A stretch of DNA of 64,000 nt from Adhaeribacter swui. Its GTDB lineage: Bacteria > Bacteroidota > Bacteroidia > Cytophagales > Hymenobacteraceae. Positions 28,066-36,625 of this stretch are shown piece by piece (positions within the stretch are counted from its first letter, which is position 1; each line of letters opens with the position of its first letter). The notes below the pieces were generated by a model that did no database searches, was not told the origin of the DNA, and saw only the letters and a list, made by a program, of their open reading frames with translations. The position numbers and the translations under genes were made by a program. The stretch is from positions 4,904,585 to 4,968,584 of the forward strand of contig NZ_CP055156.1 in assembly GCF_014217805.1 (NCBI RefSeq), in the 5' to 3' direction.

Positions 28066-29514
28066 ATGTGTCATCATCACCATCATCAGCAAGTTGCCAG
28101 CCAAATGAACCGGCGGGAATTTTTAACGCGTACCAGCTTGGCCGGTGTAGGATTGGCGGCTTTATCGTCGCTGTTGCCCCAAAGCGTTTTTGCCGACTCT
28201 AATCCCAAACCGGTACTACCCCATTTCGCGCCTAAGGTAAAACGGATTATATACTTGTTTCAAAGTGGCGGCCCGTCGCAGTTAGAGTTATTTGAATACA
28301 AACCCAAGTTGCAGGAGTTATTCGGACAAGAGTTACCGGCTTCTATCCGGGGCAATCAACGCCTCACCGGCATGACTTCTAACCAAAAATCTTTCCCGTT
28401 AGCAATGGGTAAATTTAAGTTTGCCCAGCACGGAAAAAGTCAAGCCTGGATGTCGGAGTTGCTGCCGCATACCAGCAAAATCGTGGATGAATTATGTTTT
28501 ATTAAATCCATGCACACTGAGGCCATTAACCACGACCCGGCCGTAACGTTTATTCAAACAGGCAGTCAACAAGCTGGCCGCCCCAGTTTTGGTTCCTGGT
28601 TGAGTTATGGTTTGGGTAGCGAGAATCAAAATTTACCGGCTTTTGTGGTTTTGTTATCTAGGGCCCGGGAAGGAGACCAGCCGCTTTATGCTAAATTGTG
28701 GGGCAATGGCTTTTTACCTTCCGAACACCAGGGTGTGATTTTCCGATCCGGCGATAATCCGGTTTATTACCTGAACAATCCGGGCGGTATGGATAAACTA
28801 AGTCGCCGGCGTATGCTCGATCATTTGGCCCAACTGCACCAGGCTCAGGTAAAACACGTGCTCGACGAAGAAATAAACTCCCGCATTTCGCAGTACGAAA
28901 TGGCCTACCGCATGCAAAGTTCCGTTCCAGCCACATTAGACATCAGCAAAGAGCCGGATTATATTTATAACATGTACGGTGAAGAATCGAAGAAGCCCGG
29001 TACTTTTGCTGCCAATTGTTTGCTGGCCCGCCGGTTGATCGAGAAAGATGTGCGTTTCGTGCAACTGTATCACCAGGGTTGGGACCAGCACGGCAACTTA
29101 CCAAACGACATTAAGCTGATGGCTAAATCAGTAGATCAGGCTTCGGCAGCCCTGATTAAAGATTTAAAACAACGCGGCTTACTCGACGAAACTTTAGTAA
29201 TTTGGGGCGGTGAATTTGGCCGCACCAATTATTCGCAGGGTAAATTAACGCCCGAAAACTACGGCCGCGACCATCACCCGCGCTGCTTTACTATTTTTAT
29301 GGCTGGCGCTGGAATTAAAAAAGGTTTTTCTTACGGCGAAACCGACGAATTTGGCTACAACATCATCAAGAATCCGGTGCACGTGCACGATTTTCAGGCC
29401 ACCGTTTTACACTTGCTGGGCATTGACCACGAACAGTTAATTTTTAAAAATCAAGGTCGCCGGTATCGCTTAACCGATGTGGCCGGCAAAGTGGTGAAAG
29501 ATGTGCTGGCTTAA
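28066..29514 (+). CDS. DUF1501 protein, Tat-exported, sulfatase-like fold
   Basis: 482 aa, starting 11 bases after the DUF1553 gene. The N-terminus is MCHHHHHQQ, then a twin-arginine motif NRREFLTRTS (15-24) and a hydrophobic segment ending around ADS at 44-46. DUF1501 proteins belong to the alkaline-phosphatase/sulfatase-like superfamily; motifs seen here include FQSGGPSQLELF, HQGWDQHGNLP and WGGEFGRTNY. The partner pairing with DUF1553 is conserved in other phyla. Export by Tat suggests folding with a cofactor or metal in the cytoplasm. An alternative start at Met14 would remove the His-rich leader. Confidence 0.88.
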   Translation: MCHHHHHQQVASQMNRREFLTRTSLAGVGLAALSSLLPQSVFADSNPKPVLPHFAPKVKRIIYLFQSGGPSQLELFEYKPKLQELFGQELPASIRGNQRLTGMTSNQKSFPLAMGKFKFAQHGKSQAWMSELLPHTSKIVDELCFIKSMHTEAINHDPAVTFIQTGSQQAGRPSFGSWLSYGLGSENQNLPAFVVLLSRAREGDQPLYAKLWGNGFLPSEHQGVIFRSGDNPVYYLNNPGGMDKLSRRRMLDHLAQLHQAQVKHVLDEEINSRISQYEMAYRMQSSVPATLDISKEPDYIYNMYGEESKKPGTFAANCLLARRLIEKDVRFVQLYHQGWDQHGNLPNDIKLMAKSVDQASAALIKDLKQRGLLDETLVIWGGEFGRTNYSQGKLTPENYGRDHHPRCFTIFMAGAGIKKGFSYGETDEFGYNIIKNPVHVHDFQATVLHLLGIDHEQLIFKNQGRRYRLTDVAGKVVKDVLA

Positions 29515-29522
29515 GTAAAAAT

Positions 29523-30008
29523 TTAAAAATTAAAAGTATACCGGCTTTCCGGATTATCCAGTTTCGTACTTTGGCGTTTTTTGCCCACGGTTACGTGTAC
29601 CATGTTTTGCTGTAAGGGGTGCGCATCAAACAAGATAGCGTCATCTATGTCCAGGCGTTTTAAAGGGGTGCTTTGCGGCGCTTCTAAATAACACCAGGCA
29701 GCTTCTTCTTCTATTTCAAACCCCAGGTATTTAAGCGGTACCACCTTGCCATTCACGCGCAGTTGTAAGTGTTCCTTTAAATAAGCAGCAATAAGCTCAT
29801 TCACCTTCTGGGGATTTTCGGGTTTTAAAATATTTACTTTTACCTGGTACTTTTTTTCCAAAGCTTTTTCCAGATCATCAAAAAAAATCCGGCTGCTGAT
29901 TTCTAAATTATTACTTTTTTCGTTTTGCCTGATTTCGGTTACGCTAACATAAAATGGGTGCAGCCAAGCGTTTACATTCAGGAACAATATAAAAATATAA
30001 GATAACAT
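29523..30008 (-). CDS. DUF6702-type small secreted protein
   Basis: 161 aa with an N-terminal hydrophobic signal (LSYIFILFLNVNAWLHPFYVS). The start HPFYVSVTEI, the repeated EISSRIFFDDLE and the GFEIEEEAAWCYLE segment match a Bacteroidota protein family now called DUF6702 that I know from its constant neighbours HupE/UreJ and an M1 peptidase, here the next two genes. It is transcribed divergently from them and convergently with the DUF1501 gene, only 8 bases away. Function unknown; a periplasmic accessory role is a guess. Confidence 0.7.
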   Translation of the reverse strand: MLSYIFILFLNVNAWLHPFYVSVTEIRQNEKSNNLEISSRIFFDDLEKALEKKYQVKVNILKPENPQKVNELIAAYLKEHLQLRVNGKVVPLKYLGFEIEEEAAWCYLEAPQSTPLKRLDIDDAILFDAHPLQQNMVHVTVGKKRQSTKLDNPESRYTFNF

Positions 30009-30073
30009 AAGTTTATAATCCGGTAATTTGGGGTATTCTCTTTAATTTAACGCCAAAATACAAAAAGAAATTC

Positions 30074-30661
30074 ATGACAGATTTTCCATTGTACTTTCAG
30101 TTAGGTTGGGAACACATTCTGGATTGGCAAGGCTACGATCATATTTTATTTGTTTCGGCTCTGTGCGGCATTTACACCTGGCGCGATTGGCGTTCGGTGT
30201 TGGTTCTGGTTACCGCTTTCACGATTGGTCATTCCATTACTTTAGCGCTGAGCGTATTAAATTTTTTAAAAATTTCTTCTGATTGGATCGAATTTTTAAT
30301 CCCGGTGACTATCGTTATCACGTGTTTAACGAATATTCTTCAAAAAAGAAAGTCTGCCAATTCCATGCGGGTGCCTTACTCTATGGCTATGCTGTTTGGC
30401 TTTATTCACGGCCTTGGTTTTTCCAACTACCTCAAAAGTCTGTTGGGGCGTAACTCCAATATTGTAGCGGAATTATTTAGTTTTAACCTCGGTTTAGAAG
30501 GGGGGCAGCTCATAATTGTGCTGGTTATTCTATTTTTATCTTTTATTTTTACACAAATTTTAAAAGCCCCGCAACGGGAATGGAATTTATTCTTGTCGTC
30601 GGCCATATTTGGCGTTGCTTTTATGATGGCCCTGGAGCGCCTGGCCAATCTTTTGAATTAA
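30074..30661 (+). CDS. HupE/UreJ-like membrane protein
   Basis: 195 aa, about six membrane helices. N-terminal motif GWEHILDWQGYDHILF carries the conserved histidines of the HupE/UreJ family (G.xHIxDGxDHxLF-like), followed by FTIGHSITLAL and GFIHGLGF. Family members are implicated in nickel or cobalt uptake with hydrogenase and urease, but the Bacteroidota copies occur without those enzymes, as here, so metal transport is only a possibility. 16 bases separate it from the M1 peptidase gene. Confidence 0.8.
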   Translation: MTDFPLYFQLGWEHILDWQGYDHILFVSALCGIYTWRDWRSVLVLVTAFTIGHSITLALSVLNFLKISSDWIEFLIPVTIVITCLTNILQKRKSANSMRVPYSMAMLFGFIHGLGFSNYLKSLLGRNSNIVAELFSFNLGLEGGQLIIVLVILFLSFIFTQILKAPQREWNLFLSSAIFGVAFMMALERLANLLN

Positions 30662-30677
30662 TCTTTTAGATATTTTA

Positions 30678-33032
30678 ATGAAAAATTGCTTTCTAACTCT
30701 TTTGTTTGTAGGTGGTTTAAGTGTTCCGGTATTTGCCCAGTTGCGAAACAATCCCGAATCAAACCACGGCAATAAATTTGAACAACTCGGTACAATCATC
30801 CAGGACCCCAATATGTACCGTTCGGCTTCTGGGGCGCCTGGGCCTCGTTACTGGCAACAGCGGGCCGACTACGACATCAACGTAGAACTCGACGATCAGA
30901 AACAACGCATTATTGGTTCCGAAACTGTTACGTATTACAACAATTCACCCGACCAACTTAGCTACATCTGGTTGCAACTCGACGAAAACGAGCACAACCC
31001 CAAGAGCGATAACCAAAAGTTTGATGAGAGCAGCATGAAGGAAAAAATGTCGATTGCCGACGTGAAAGCCATCATGGGCCATAATCAGGATTTAGGGGTT
31101 AAGATTGAAAAACTGACCGATGGCAGTGGCAAAGCCCTAAAGTATACCATTAACCAAACCATGCTGCGCATAGAACTGCCCAAAACCTTAAAACCCGGTG
31201 AACGATTCCGTTTTAAGGTAAACTGGAATTATAATATTTCGGATAGGATGACCATTGGCGGTCGCGGCGGTTACGAGTATTTTGCCGAAGACGGTAATTA
31301 CCTGTATACCATTGCCCAGTGGTACCCGCGTTTAGCCGTTTATTCCGATTTTCAGGGTTGGCAAAACAAACAATTTACCGGCCGCGGCGAGTTTGCCTTA
31401 ACCTTCGGTAACTATAAAGTAAATATTACCACACCCGCCGACCACGTAGTAGGAGCAACCGGCGAATGCCAGAACTACAGCAAAATGCTAACGCCAGCCC
31501 AATTAAAGCGCTGGAATCAAGCCAAAAACGCTACTGCACCGGTAGAGGTTGTTACCCTGGACGAGGTAAAAGACATGATGAAAACCAAGTCCACGAAAAA
31601 GAAAACCTGGACTTATGTGGCTACCAATGTACGGGATTTTGCCTTTGTTTCATCTCGGCGGATTGTGTGGGATGCCATGGGCACCAACGTAGAAGGCAAA
31701 AAAGTTATGGCCATGTCGTACTACGGTCCGGAGGCTTATCCTTTATATAACCGCTATTCCACTAAAGTAGTAGCGCATACTTTAAAATCTTACTCGAAGC
31801 ACAGCATTGCGTATCCATATCCGGTTGCTATTTCGGTGGAAGCAGCTAATGGCATGGAGTATCCGATGATTTGCTTTAACTACGGCCGCGCCGAAAAAGA
31901 TGGTACTTATTCCGAAGCCACCAAATACGGCATGATCGGCGTTATTATTCACGAAGTAGGGCACAACTTTTTCCCGATGATTGTGAACTCCGACGAGCGC
32001 CAATGGACCTGGATGGACGAAGGTTTAAATACTTTTTTACAATATTTAGCCGAGCAGGAGTGGGACAATAAATACCCCTCGCAACGCGGACCAGCTCACA
32101 AAATTGTGGACTACATGCGCTTGCCTAAGGACCAACTGGAACCCATTATGACCAACTCCGAGAACATCGTACGGTTTGGGCCTAATGCCTATGCTAAACC
32201 GGCTACTGCTTTAAATATTCTGCGGGAAACGGTAATGGGCCGGGAGTTATTCGACTACGCCTTTAAACAATACGCCCGCCGGTGGGCCTTTAAACACCCA
32301 ACACCCGCCGACTTTTTTAGGACGATGGAAGATGCCTCGGCCGTAGATTTAGATTGGTTCTGGCGCGGTTGGTTCTTCGGTATTGATCCGGTTGATATTG
32401 CTATTGGCAGTGTAAAATACTACCGCATGGATACCAAAAATCCAGAAGTTGAAAACCTGGAAGCCAAAGCAGAACGGGAACGTATGGAGTATAACATTGG
32501 CCGGGAACGTAACCGCCGGGCAGGAACCAAGTTTGCCGTGGAGCAAGACACCGCCTTACAGGATTTTTACAACAAGTGGGACCGTTTTGCGGTAACTCCG
32601 GCTTCCCGCACAGCCTTTAACGAATTTTATGCCGGTTTAACGCCCGAAGAAAAAGCTTTATACGACAGCAAAACCAATTTTTACGAAGTAGAATTTTTAA
32701 ACGTGGGTGGTTTAGTTGCTCCTTTGATTTTAGAATGGACTTACGTAGATGGCACCAAAGAAACCGAACGTATTTCGGCGTACATCTGGCGGAAGAACGA
32801 GAATAAAATTACCAAGGTGTTTGCCAAAGCCAAAGAAGTAAAAAGCTTGAAGCTCGATCCATATCGCGAAACGGCCGACATCGAAGAAAACAATAACTCC
32901 TGGCCAACGGAATACACACCATCTAAGTTTGAGTTATTTAAACAAAGAACTGCACCTCGGGGATCCTCCACTGGGCCAAACCCGATGCAAATAAACCGGC
33001 AGGCACCAAACGCCAGCGAAGCCAAACAATAA
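30678..33032 (+). CDS. M1-family zinc metallopeptidase
   Basis: 784 aa with a signal peptide (KNCFLTLLFVGGLSVPVFAQ). Zinc site HEVGH at 425-429 and third ligand Glu448 in MDEGLN, exactly the HExxH-x18-E spacing of gluzincins of family M1. The N-terminal beta-saddle region includes YNNSPDQLSYIWLQLDENEH. An aminopeptidase-like GxMEN site is represented by NGMEYPMI (about 392-399), where the usual Asn is replaced by Tyr, a variant I associate with Bacteroidota exported M1 proteins. Probably cleaves peptides in the periplasm or outside the cell. A strong terminator follows. Confidence 0.9.
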   Translation: MKNCFLTLLFVGGLSVPVFAQLRNNPESNHGNKFEQLGTIIQDPNMYRSASGAPGPRYWQQRADYDINVELDDQKQRIIGSETVTYYNNSPDQLSYIWLQLDENEHNPKSDNQKFDESSMKEKMSIADVKAIMGHNQDLGVKIEKLTDGSGKALKYTINQTMLRIELPKTLKPGERFRFKVNWNYNISDRMTIGGRGGYEYFAEDGNYLYTIAQWYPRLAVYSDFQGWQNKQFTGRGEFALTFGNYKVNITTPADHVVGATGECQNYSKMLTPAQLKRWNQAKNATAPVEVVTLDEVKDMMKTKSTKKKTWTYVATNVRDFAFVSSRRIVWDAMGTNVEGKKVMAMSYYGPEAYPLYNRYSTKVVAHTLKSYSKHSIAYPYPVAISVEAANGMEYPMICFNYGRAEKDGTYSEATKYGMIGVIIHEVGHNFFPMIVNSDERQWTWMDEGLNTFLQYLAEQEWDNKYPSQRGPAHKIVDYMRLPKDQLEPIMTNSENIVRFGPNAYAKPATALNILRETVMGRELFDYAFKQYARRWAFKHPTPADFFRTMEDASAVDLDWFWRGWFFGIDPVDIAIGSVKYYRMDTKNPEVENLEAKAERERMEYNIGRERNRRAGTKFAVEQDTALQDFYNKWDRFAVTPASRTAFNEFYAGLTPEEKALYDSKTNFYEVEFLNVGGLVAPLILEWTYVDGTKETERISAYIWRKNENKITKVFAKAKEVKSLKLDPYRETADIEENNNSWPTEYTPSKFELFKQRTAPRGSSTGPNPMQINRQAPNASEAKQ

Positions 33033-33053
33033 AATTTAAAATTTTTAAAAATT

Positions 33054-33094
33054 AAACTCCCTCCCGGATTGGTTACTCCAGGAGGGAGTTTTTG
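33054..33094 (+). terminator. Rho-independent terminator after the M1 peptidase
   Basis: AAACTCCCTCC (33054-33064) pairs with GGAGGGAGTTT (33081-33091), an 11-bp GC-rich stem followed by T tract to about 33093. Confidence 0.9.
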
Positions 33095-33167
33095 TTTATA
33101 GCCTGGCTGCAATAATGCATTCAGCTAACCAAGAGTCATGCCTCTAAAAATTTTAAAAATTTGAGGT

Positions 33168-33703
33168 TTAGTTTGCGGGTTGCTTATGTAAGTACAACAT
33201 AACTATTCCGTTCGGGTAAGCCTTAGATTTTTCTAAAACTAAATTTTCCTGTTTCTGCACCTTCGGGAATAAAGAAATGCCTTCGCCGAAAACTAAAGGA
33301 ATAAATGCCAGAATGTACGTATCAATTAATCCGCATCGTGCAGCAAGGTATTAATCGCTCCGCCGCCAACCAGCCATATATCTTTGCCGTCTTGCGTCAG
33401 CAGCTCGCGCACAAAACTTACCGGGTCCTGGGTGATTAACTCGGCTTCCGGAATAACTGGTTTATAGGCATCACGGGTAAATACAAAGGTATTTTTATCC
33501 GGATAAGGCCTTTCGCCAAAACCAGCGCATACCTCGTAGGTTTTATACCCCATAAGCAAGGTATCTATTGTTTCCAGAAATTCCTGGTACCCATAATCTT
33601 CTCCTTCATCTACTCCAGGCAGCCAATCAATAGCACCATCCGGGCGGGCAATTTTATTATCTAAGCTTGTTGCAATGTACAGTTTTACTTTTCGCTTTTC
33701 CAT
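33168..33703 (-). pseudogene. Dihydrofolate reductase/RibD-C-like gene broken by a one-base frameshift
   Basis: From the ATG at 33701-33703 the protein begins EKRKVKLYIATSLDNKIA, the typical start of RibD C-terminal/DHFR-like reductases, and runs through IWLVGGGAIN to a stop TAA at 33326-33328 after LLHDAD. In the next frame the bases 33168-33329 encode LIDTYILAFIPLVFGEGI and continue to LYLHKQPAN and a stop, the usual family C-terminus. Adding one base near 33330 restores about 178 residues, the normal size. The frame breaks inside the conserved DADLIDE-like motif. Either a true inactivating mutation or a sequencing error. A longer frame from 33739 adds 12 residues before the likely start. 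Confidence 0.8.
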
Positions 33704-34001
33704 GTTAGTTTTATCTAAATAGGCGTTTAAAAAGAACAATATGAACTTAGCTTAAAATTTAAAAAATAACTGGTTTACTTCGGGCAATCTAATCCGTAAT
33801 TTCGCTTTTCCAGGTTTGGCATGGGCAAGATAAATCCGGCTTTTTATCTGATTATAATTTTTAAATGAATAAATTACCTTTTTAAATTATACAGGTTTAA
33901 CTAGCAAAGCAATATAAAGCTGGTAAACACCTTTATAAAAGTAGAATTTTAAAAATTTCTTATTCTAGCCGTTCGGTTTGGATTAGCGGAGAATTGATAG
34001 C

Positions 34002-35054
34002 ATGAACGCTCCACAGCGCATATTAGTAACAGGTAGTGCCGGTTTTATTGGTCATCACCTGGTAATGGCCTTAGTTAAAATGCCCTACGAAATTTATGGA
34101 TTAGACTCCCTCAATCATTATTATGATCCGGAGTTAAAATCGGGGCGTTTACAACTACAAGGGATTGAGGTTGACGACACGAGGGCCGGTAACCTGGTTA
34201 AAAGCAAATACCACGAAAACCTATTTTTTACCAGGCTCGATTTAACCGATACCGCCGCCCTTACCCAACTTTTCACCGAACAGGCTTTTGATATGGTTAT
34301 CAATCTGGCGGCGCAGGCGGGCGTGCGCCACAGCATGAAAGAACCGCAATCGTATGTAGCCAGCAATTTAGTGGGGTTCGCCAATTTGCTCGAATGCTGC
34401 CGGAATTTTAAAATAAAACACTTTTTATTCGCGTCTTCCAGCTCGGTTTACGGCAACAATGCGAATATTCCGTTCACAACCGCACACCCCACCGATACGC
34501 CGGTTTCATTTTATGCGGCAACCAAAAAAGCCAACGAAGTAATGGCGCATAGCTACGCCCATTTGTATAAAATACCTACTACCGGCTTGCGGTTTTTTAC
34601 AGTATACGGTCCTTGGGGGCGGCCCGATATGGCTTACTTTTCTTTCACCAAAGCTATATTGGAAGAAACGCCCATTAAAATTTACAATCATGGCAACATG
34701 CTCCGCGACTTTACCTACGTTGATGATGTCGTGGAAAGTATCACGCGCCTGATTACCCTGCCGCCCAAAATTAGCGCTGCCCCGGCCGTGCCTTTTAAAT
34801 TGTTAAATGTAGGCAACAGTAAACCCGAACACTTGCTGGAGTTAGTAAGTTTACTCGAAAAACTACTCGATAAAAAAGCCAAATTAGATTTACAGCCCAT
34901 GCCGCCCGGCGATGTGCCGGTTACCTACGCCGATGTACAGGAACTGGAACTTCTAACGCAGTACCGGCCCACCACCACTTTAGAAGTTGGTCTTTCTCAG
35001 TTTGTTTTCTGGTATAAACATTATTACCAAAACAAATATTTACCCGTACGGTAA
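34002..35054 (+). CDS. NAD-dependent nucleotide-sugar epimerase, UDP-glucuronate 4-epimerase type
   Basis: 350-aa extended short-chain dehydrogenase. NAD motif TGSAGFIGHH (about 9-18); DSLNHYYDPELK (about 36-47) is the loop I associate with UDP-glucuronate 4-epimerases; catalytic Ser in FASSSSVYG and YxxxK in FYAATKKANE (about 169-178). Conversion of UDP-glucuronate to UDP-galacturonate is the best guess from family and from its operon partners. It heads a four-gene plus-strand set; the next gene starts 61 bases later. Confidence 0.82.
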   Translation: MNAPQRILVTGSAGFIGHHLVMALVKMPYEIYGLDSLNHYYDPELKSGRLQLQGIEVDDTRAGNLVKSKYHENLFFTRLDLTDTAALTQLFTEQAFDMVINLAAQAGVRHSMKEPQSYVASNLVGFANLLECCRNFKIKHFLFASSSSVYGNNANIPFTTAHPTDTPVSFYAATKKANEVMAHSYAHLYKIPTTGLRFFTVYGPWGRPDMAYFSFTKAILEETPIKIYNHGNMLRDFTYVDDVVESITRLITLPPKISAAPAVPFKLLNVGNSKPEHLLELVSLLEKLLDKKAKLDLQPMPPGDVPVTYADVQELELLTQYRPTTTLEVGLSQFVFWYKHYYQNKYLPVR

Positions 35055-35115
35055 GAAAAAATTAATACGTACCTTTACCGATCTTAAATACCCGCAGTGT
35101 TGAATTTAGTTTTTT

Positions 35116-35883
35116 ATGACCTTTATTCCTTCTAATACGCAAGAGCCCTCTTTAACGGTTATTGTTCCGGTTTATAACGAAGAAGAATGCCTGGTGCGGT
35201 TTTGCGATGCCATGGACCCATTTCTGGAGCAATCGCCGATGCCAACGCAGGTGCTTTTTGTGAACGATGGCTCCCGGGATAATAGTTTGCGGGAAATTAA
35301 GCATATCTGCAATACCAAATCTGCCTACAGCTATATTTCGCTGGATAAAAATTATGGCTTAAGCACTGCCTTTAAAGCCGGCATTGATTATGCCAAAACC
35401 ACTTACATTGGTTACATCGATTCGGATTTACAGACTTCGCCGCTGGATTTTTTACTTTATTTCCCTTATTTACCCGAATACCAGATGGTAAACGGCATCC
35501 GCCAAAAGCGTAAAGATACTTTCGTTAAAAAAATCTCGTCGAAAATTGCGAATAGTTTCCGGCGACGCATGATTCAGGATGGCATTGCTGACACGGGTTG
35601 TCCGTTGAAAATTATGGATGCGGCTTACGCCAAGCGCGTACCTTTTTTTACGGGCATGCACCGCTTTTTGCCCGCTTTGTTTCAATTACAGGGCGCCAAA
35701 GTAAAACAAATCCCGGTTCAGCACTTTGAGCGTTTGGCGGGTTATTCTAAATACCATTTATTTAACCGGCTCTGGGGGCCACTGCAAGATACTTTTGCCT
35801 TCCGGTGGATGCGGAAACGGTACATTCGCTACCAGATAGCTGAACAAATGCCCAAGACAACCCTGCAACCGCAACATGACTAA
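35116..35883 (+). CDS. Family 2 glycosyltransferase, polyprenyl-phosphate sugar synthase type
   Basis: 255 aa. GT-A motifs: VIVPVYNEEECL (about 15-26), NDGSRDNSL (about 54-62), DSDLQTSP with the metal-binding acidic residues (about 97-104). The overall pattern is DPM1/ArnC/RgtE-like but without C-terminal membrane helices, so it resembles the soluble, membrane-associated form. Predicted to load a sugar, likely galacturonate, on undecaprenyl phosphate. Its stop overlaps the start of the LAB_N gene by 8 bases. Confidence 0.85.
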   Translation: MTFIPSNTQEPSLTVIVPVYNEEECLVRFCDAMDPFLEQSPMPTQVLFVNDGSRDNSLREIKHICNTKSAYSYISLDKNYGLSTAFKAGIDYAKTTYIGYIDSDLQTSPLDFLLYFPYLPEYQMVNGIRQKRKDTFVKKISSKIANSFRRRMIQDGIADTGCPLKIMDAAYAKRVPFFTGMHRFLPALFQLQGAKVKQIPVQHFERLAGYSKYHLFNRLWGPLQDTFAFRWMRKRYIRYQIAEQMPKTTLQPQHD

Positions 35884-36577
35884 AACCAACTACCTTATCT
35901 TTGGCATTGGTTTGCTGGCGCAGTTGTTATTTTCGGCGCGATTATTAGTGCAATGGGTACAATCTGAAAAAGCCGGGAAGGTATTGTCGCCGGGTTCGTT
36001 CTGGACTACCAGCATCCTGGCTTCGGTTCTGTTGATGTTGTACGGCGCCCTGCGCAACGATGTAGTTATCATTGGCGGACAGGTTATTTCGTATTTTATT
36101 TACCTCCGCAATTTAAAATTAAAAAATCTCTGGCAAGATATCCCATTTGTTATCCGGTGGTTAGCCATTCTTTTTCCGTTTATTAGTTTTGCCTGGCTGC
36201 TTTTTTACGATAATCATACCTGGTCTAACTTAATGGAGCACAGTAAAATCTCCGGAGTTTTAATTGCCTGGGGAGGCCTGGGGCAGGTTATTTTTACTTT
36301 ACGGTTTGTTTACCAGTGGTATTACTCCGAAAAAAAGAATCAGTCCGTTATCCCGAATGGCTTTTGGCTAATCAGTTTGGTAGGCAGCTTAATGATTATG
36401 TCGTATGCCGTTTTCCGGCTAGATCCCATTCTTTTTATTGGGCAGATATTTGGGGTAGTGGCTTACGTACGGAATTTTATAATTGGCTCCCGAGAACCAA
36501 CCAAAGAGATAAACCTGTCTGATGTTTCAACTGCTGAAACGATCGCGAAAAAAACTTCTGTTCGGGTACCAAAATAA
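35876..36577 (+). CDS. Membrane protein with two lipid-A-disaccharide-synthase N-terminal (LAB_N) domains
   Basis: 233 aa, about six membrane helices. Two copies of the LAB_N signature are visible: LLVQWVQSEKAGKVLSPGSFW (about 22-42) and RFVYQWYYSEKKNQSVIPNGFW (about 143-164), each followed by similar helices. LAB_N is the short domain fused in front of LpxB in some Proteobacteria and found alone beside lipid A modifying genes. Here LpxB itself is absent. Sandwiched between the GT2 and ArnT-like genes, it probably handles the lipid-linked sugar or lipid A substrate in the membrane; exact role unknown. Confidence 0.82.
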   Translation: MTKTNYLIFGIGLLAQLLFSARLLVQWVQSEKAGKVLSPGSFWTTSILASVLLMLYGALRNDVVIIGGQVISYFIYLRNLKLKNLWQDIPFVIRWLAILFPFISFAWLLFYDNHTWSNLMEHSKISGVLIAWGGLGQVIFTLRFVYQWYYSEKKNQSVIPNGFWLISLVGSLMIMSYAVFRLDPILFIGQIFGVVAYVRNFIIGSREPTKEINLSDVSTAETIAKKTSVRVPK

Positions 36578-36625
36578 TTTTTACTTGGCCAGTGGTATGG
36601 CACTTTTTTATTAACTTTTCACTAA

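Noticed and set aside
28066-28095. His-run as evidence of an engineered tag
   Set aside because: Mixed CAT/CAC codons, native operon context and following Tat signal indicate a natural N-terminus.
32741-33112. 123-codon minus-strand frame across the M1 peptidase end and terminator
   Set aside because: Runs through a strong transcription terminator and the coding end of the peptidase; no motif.
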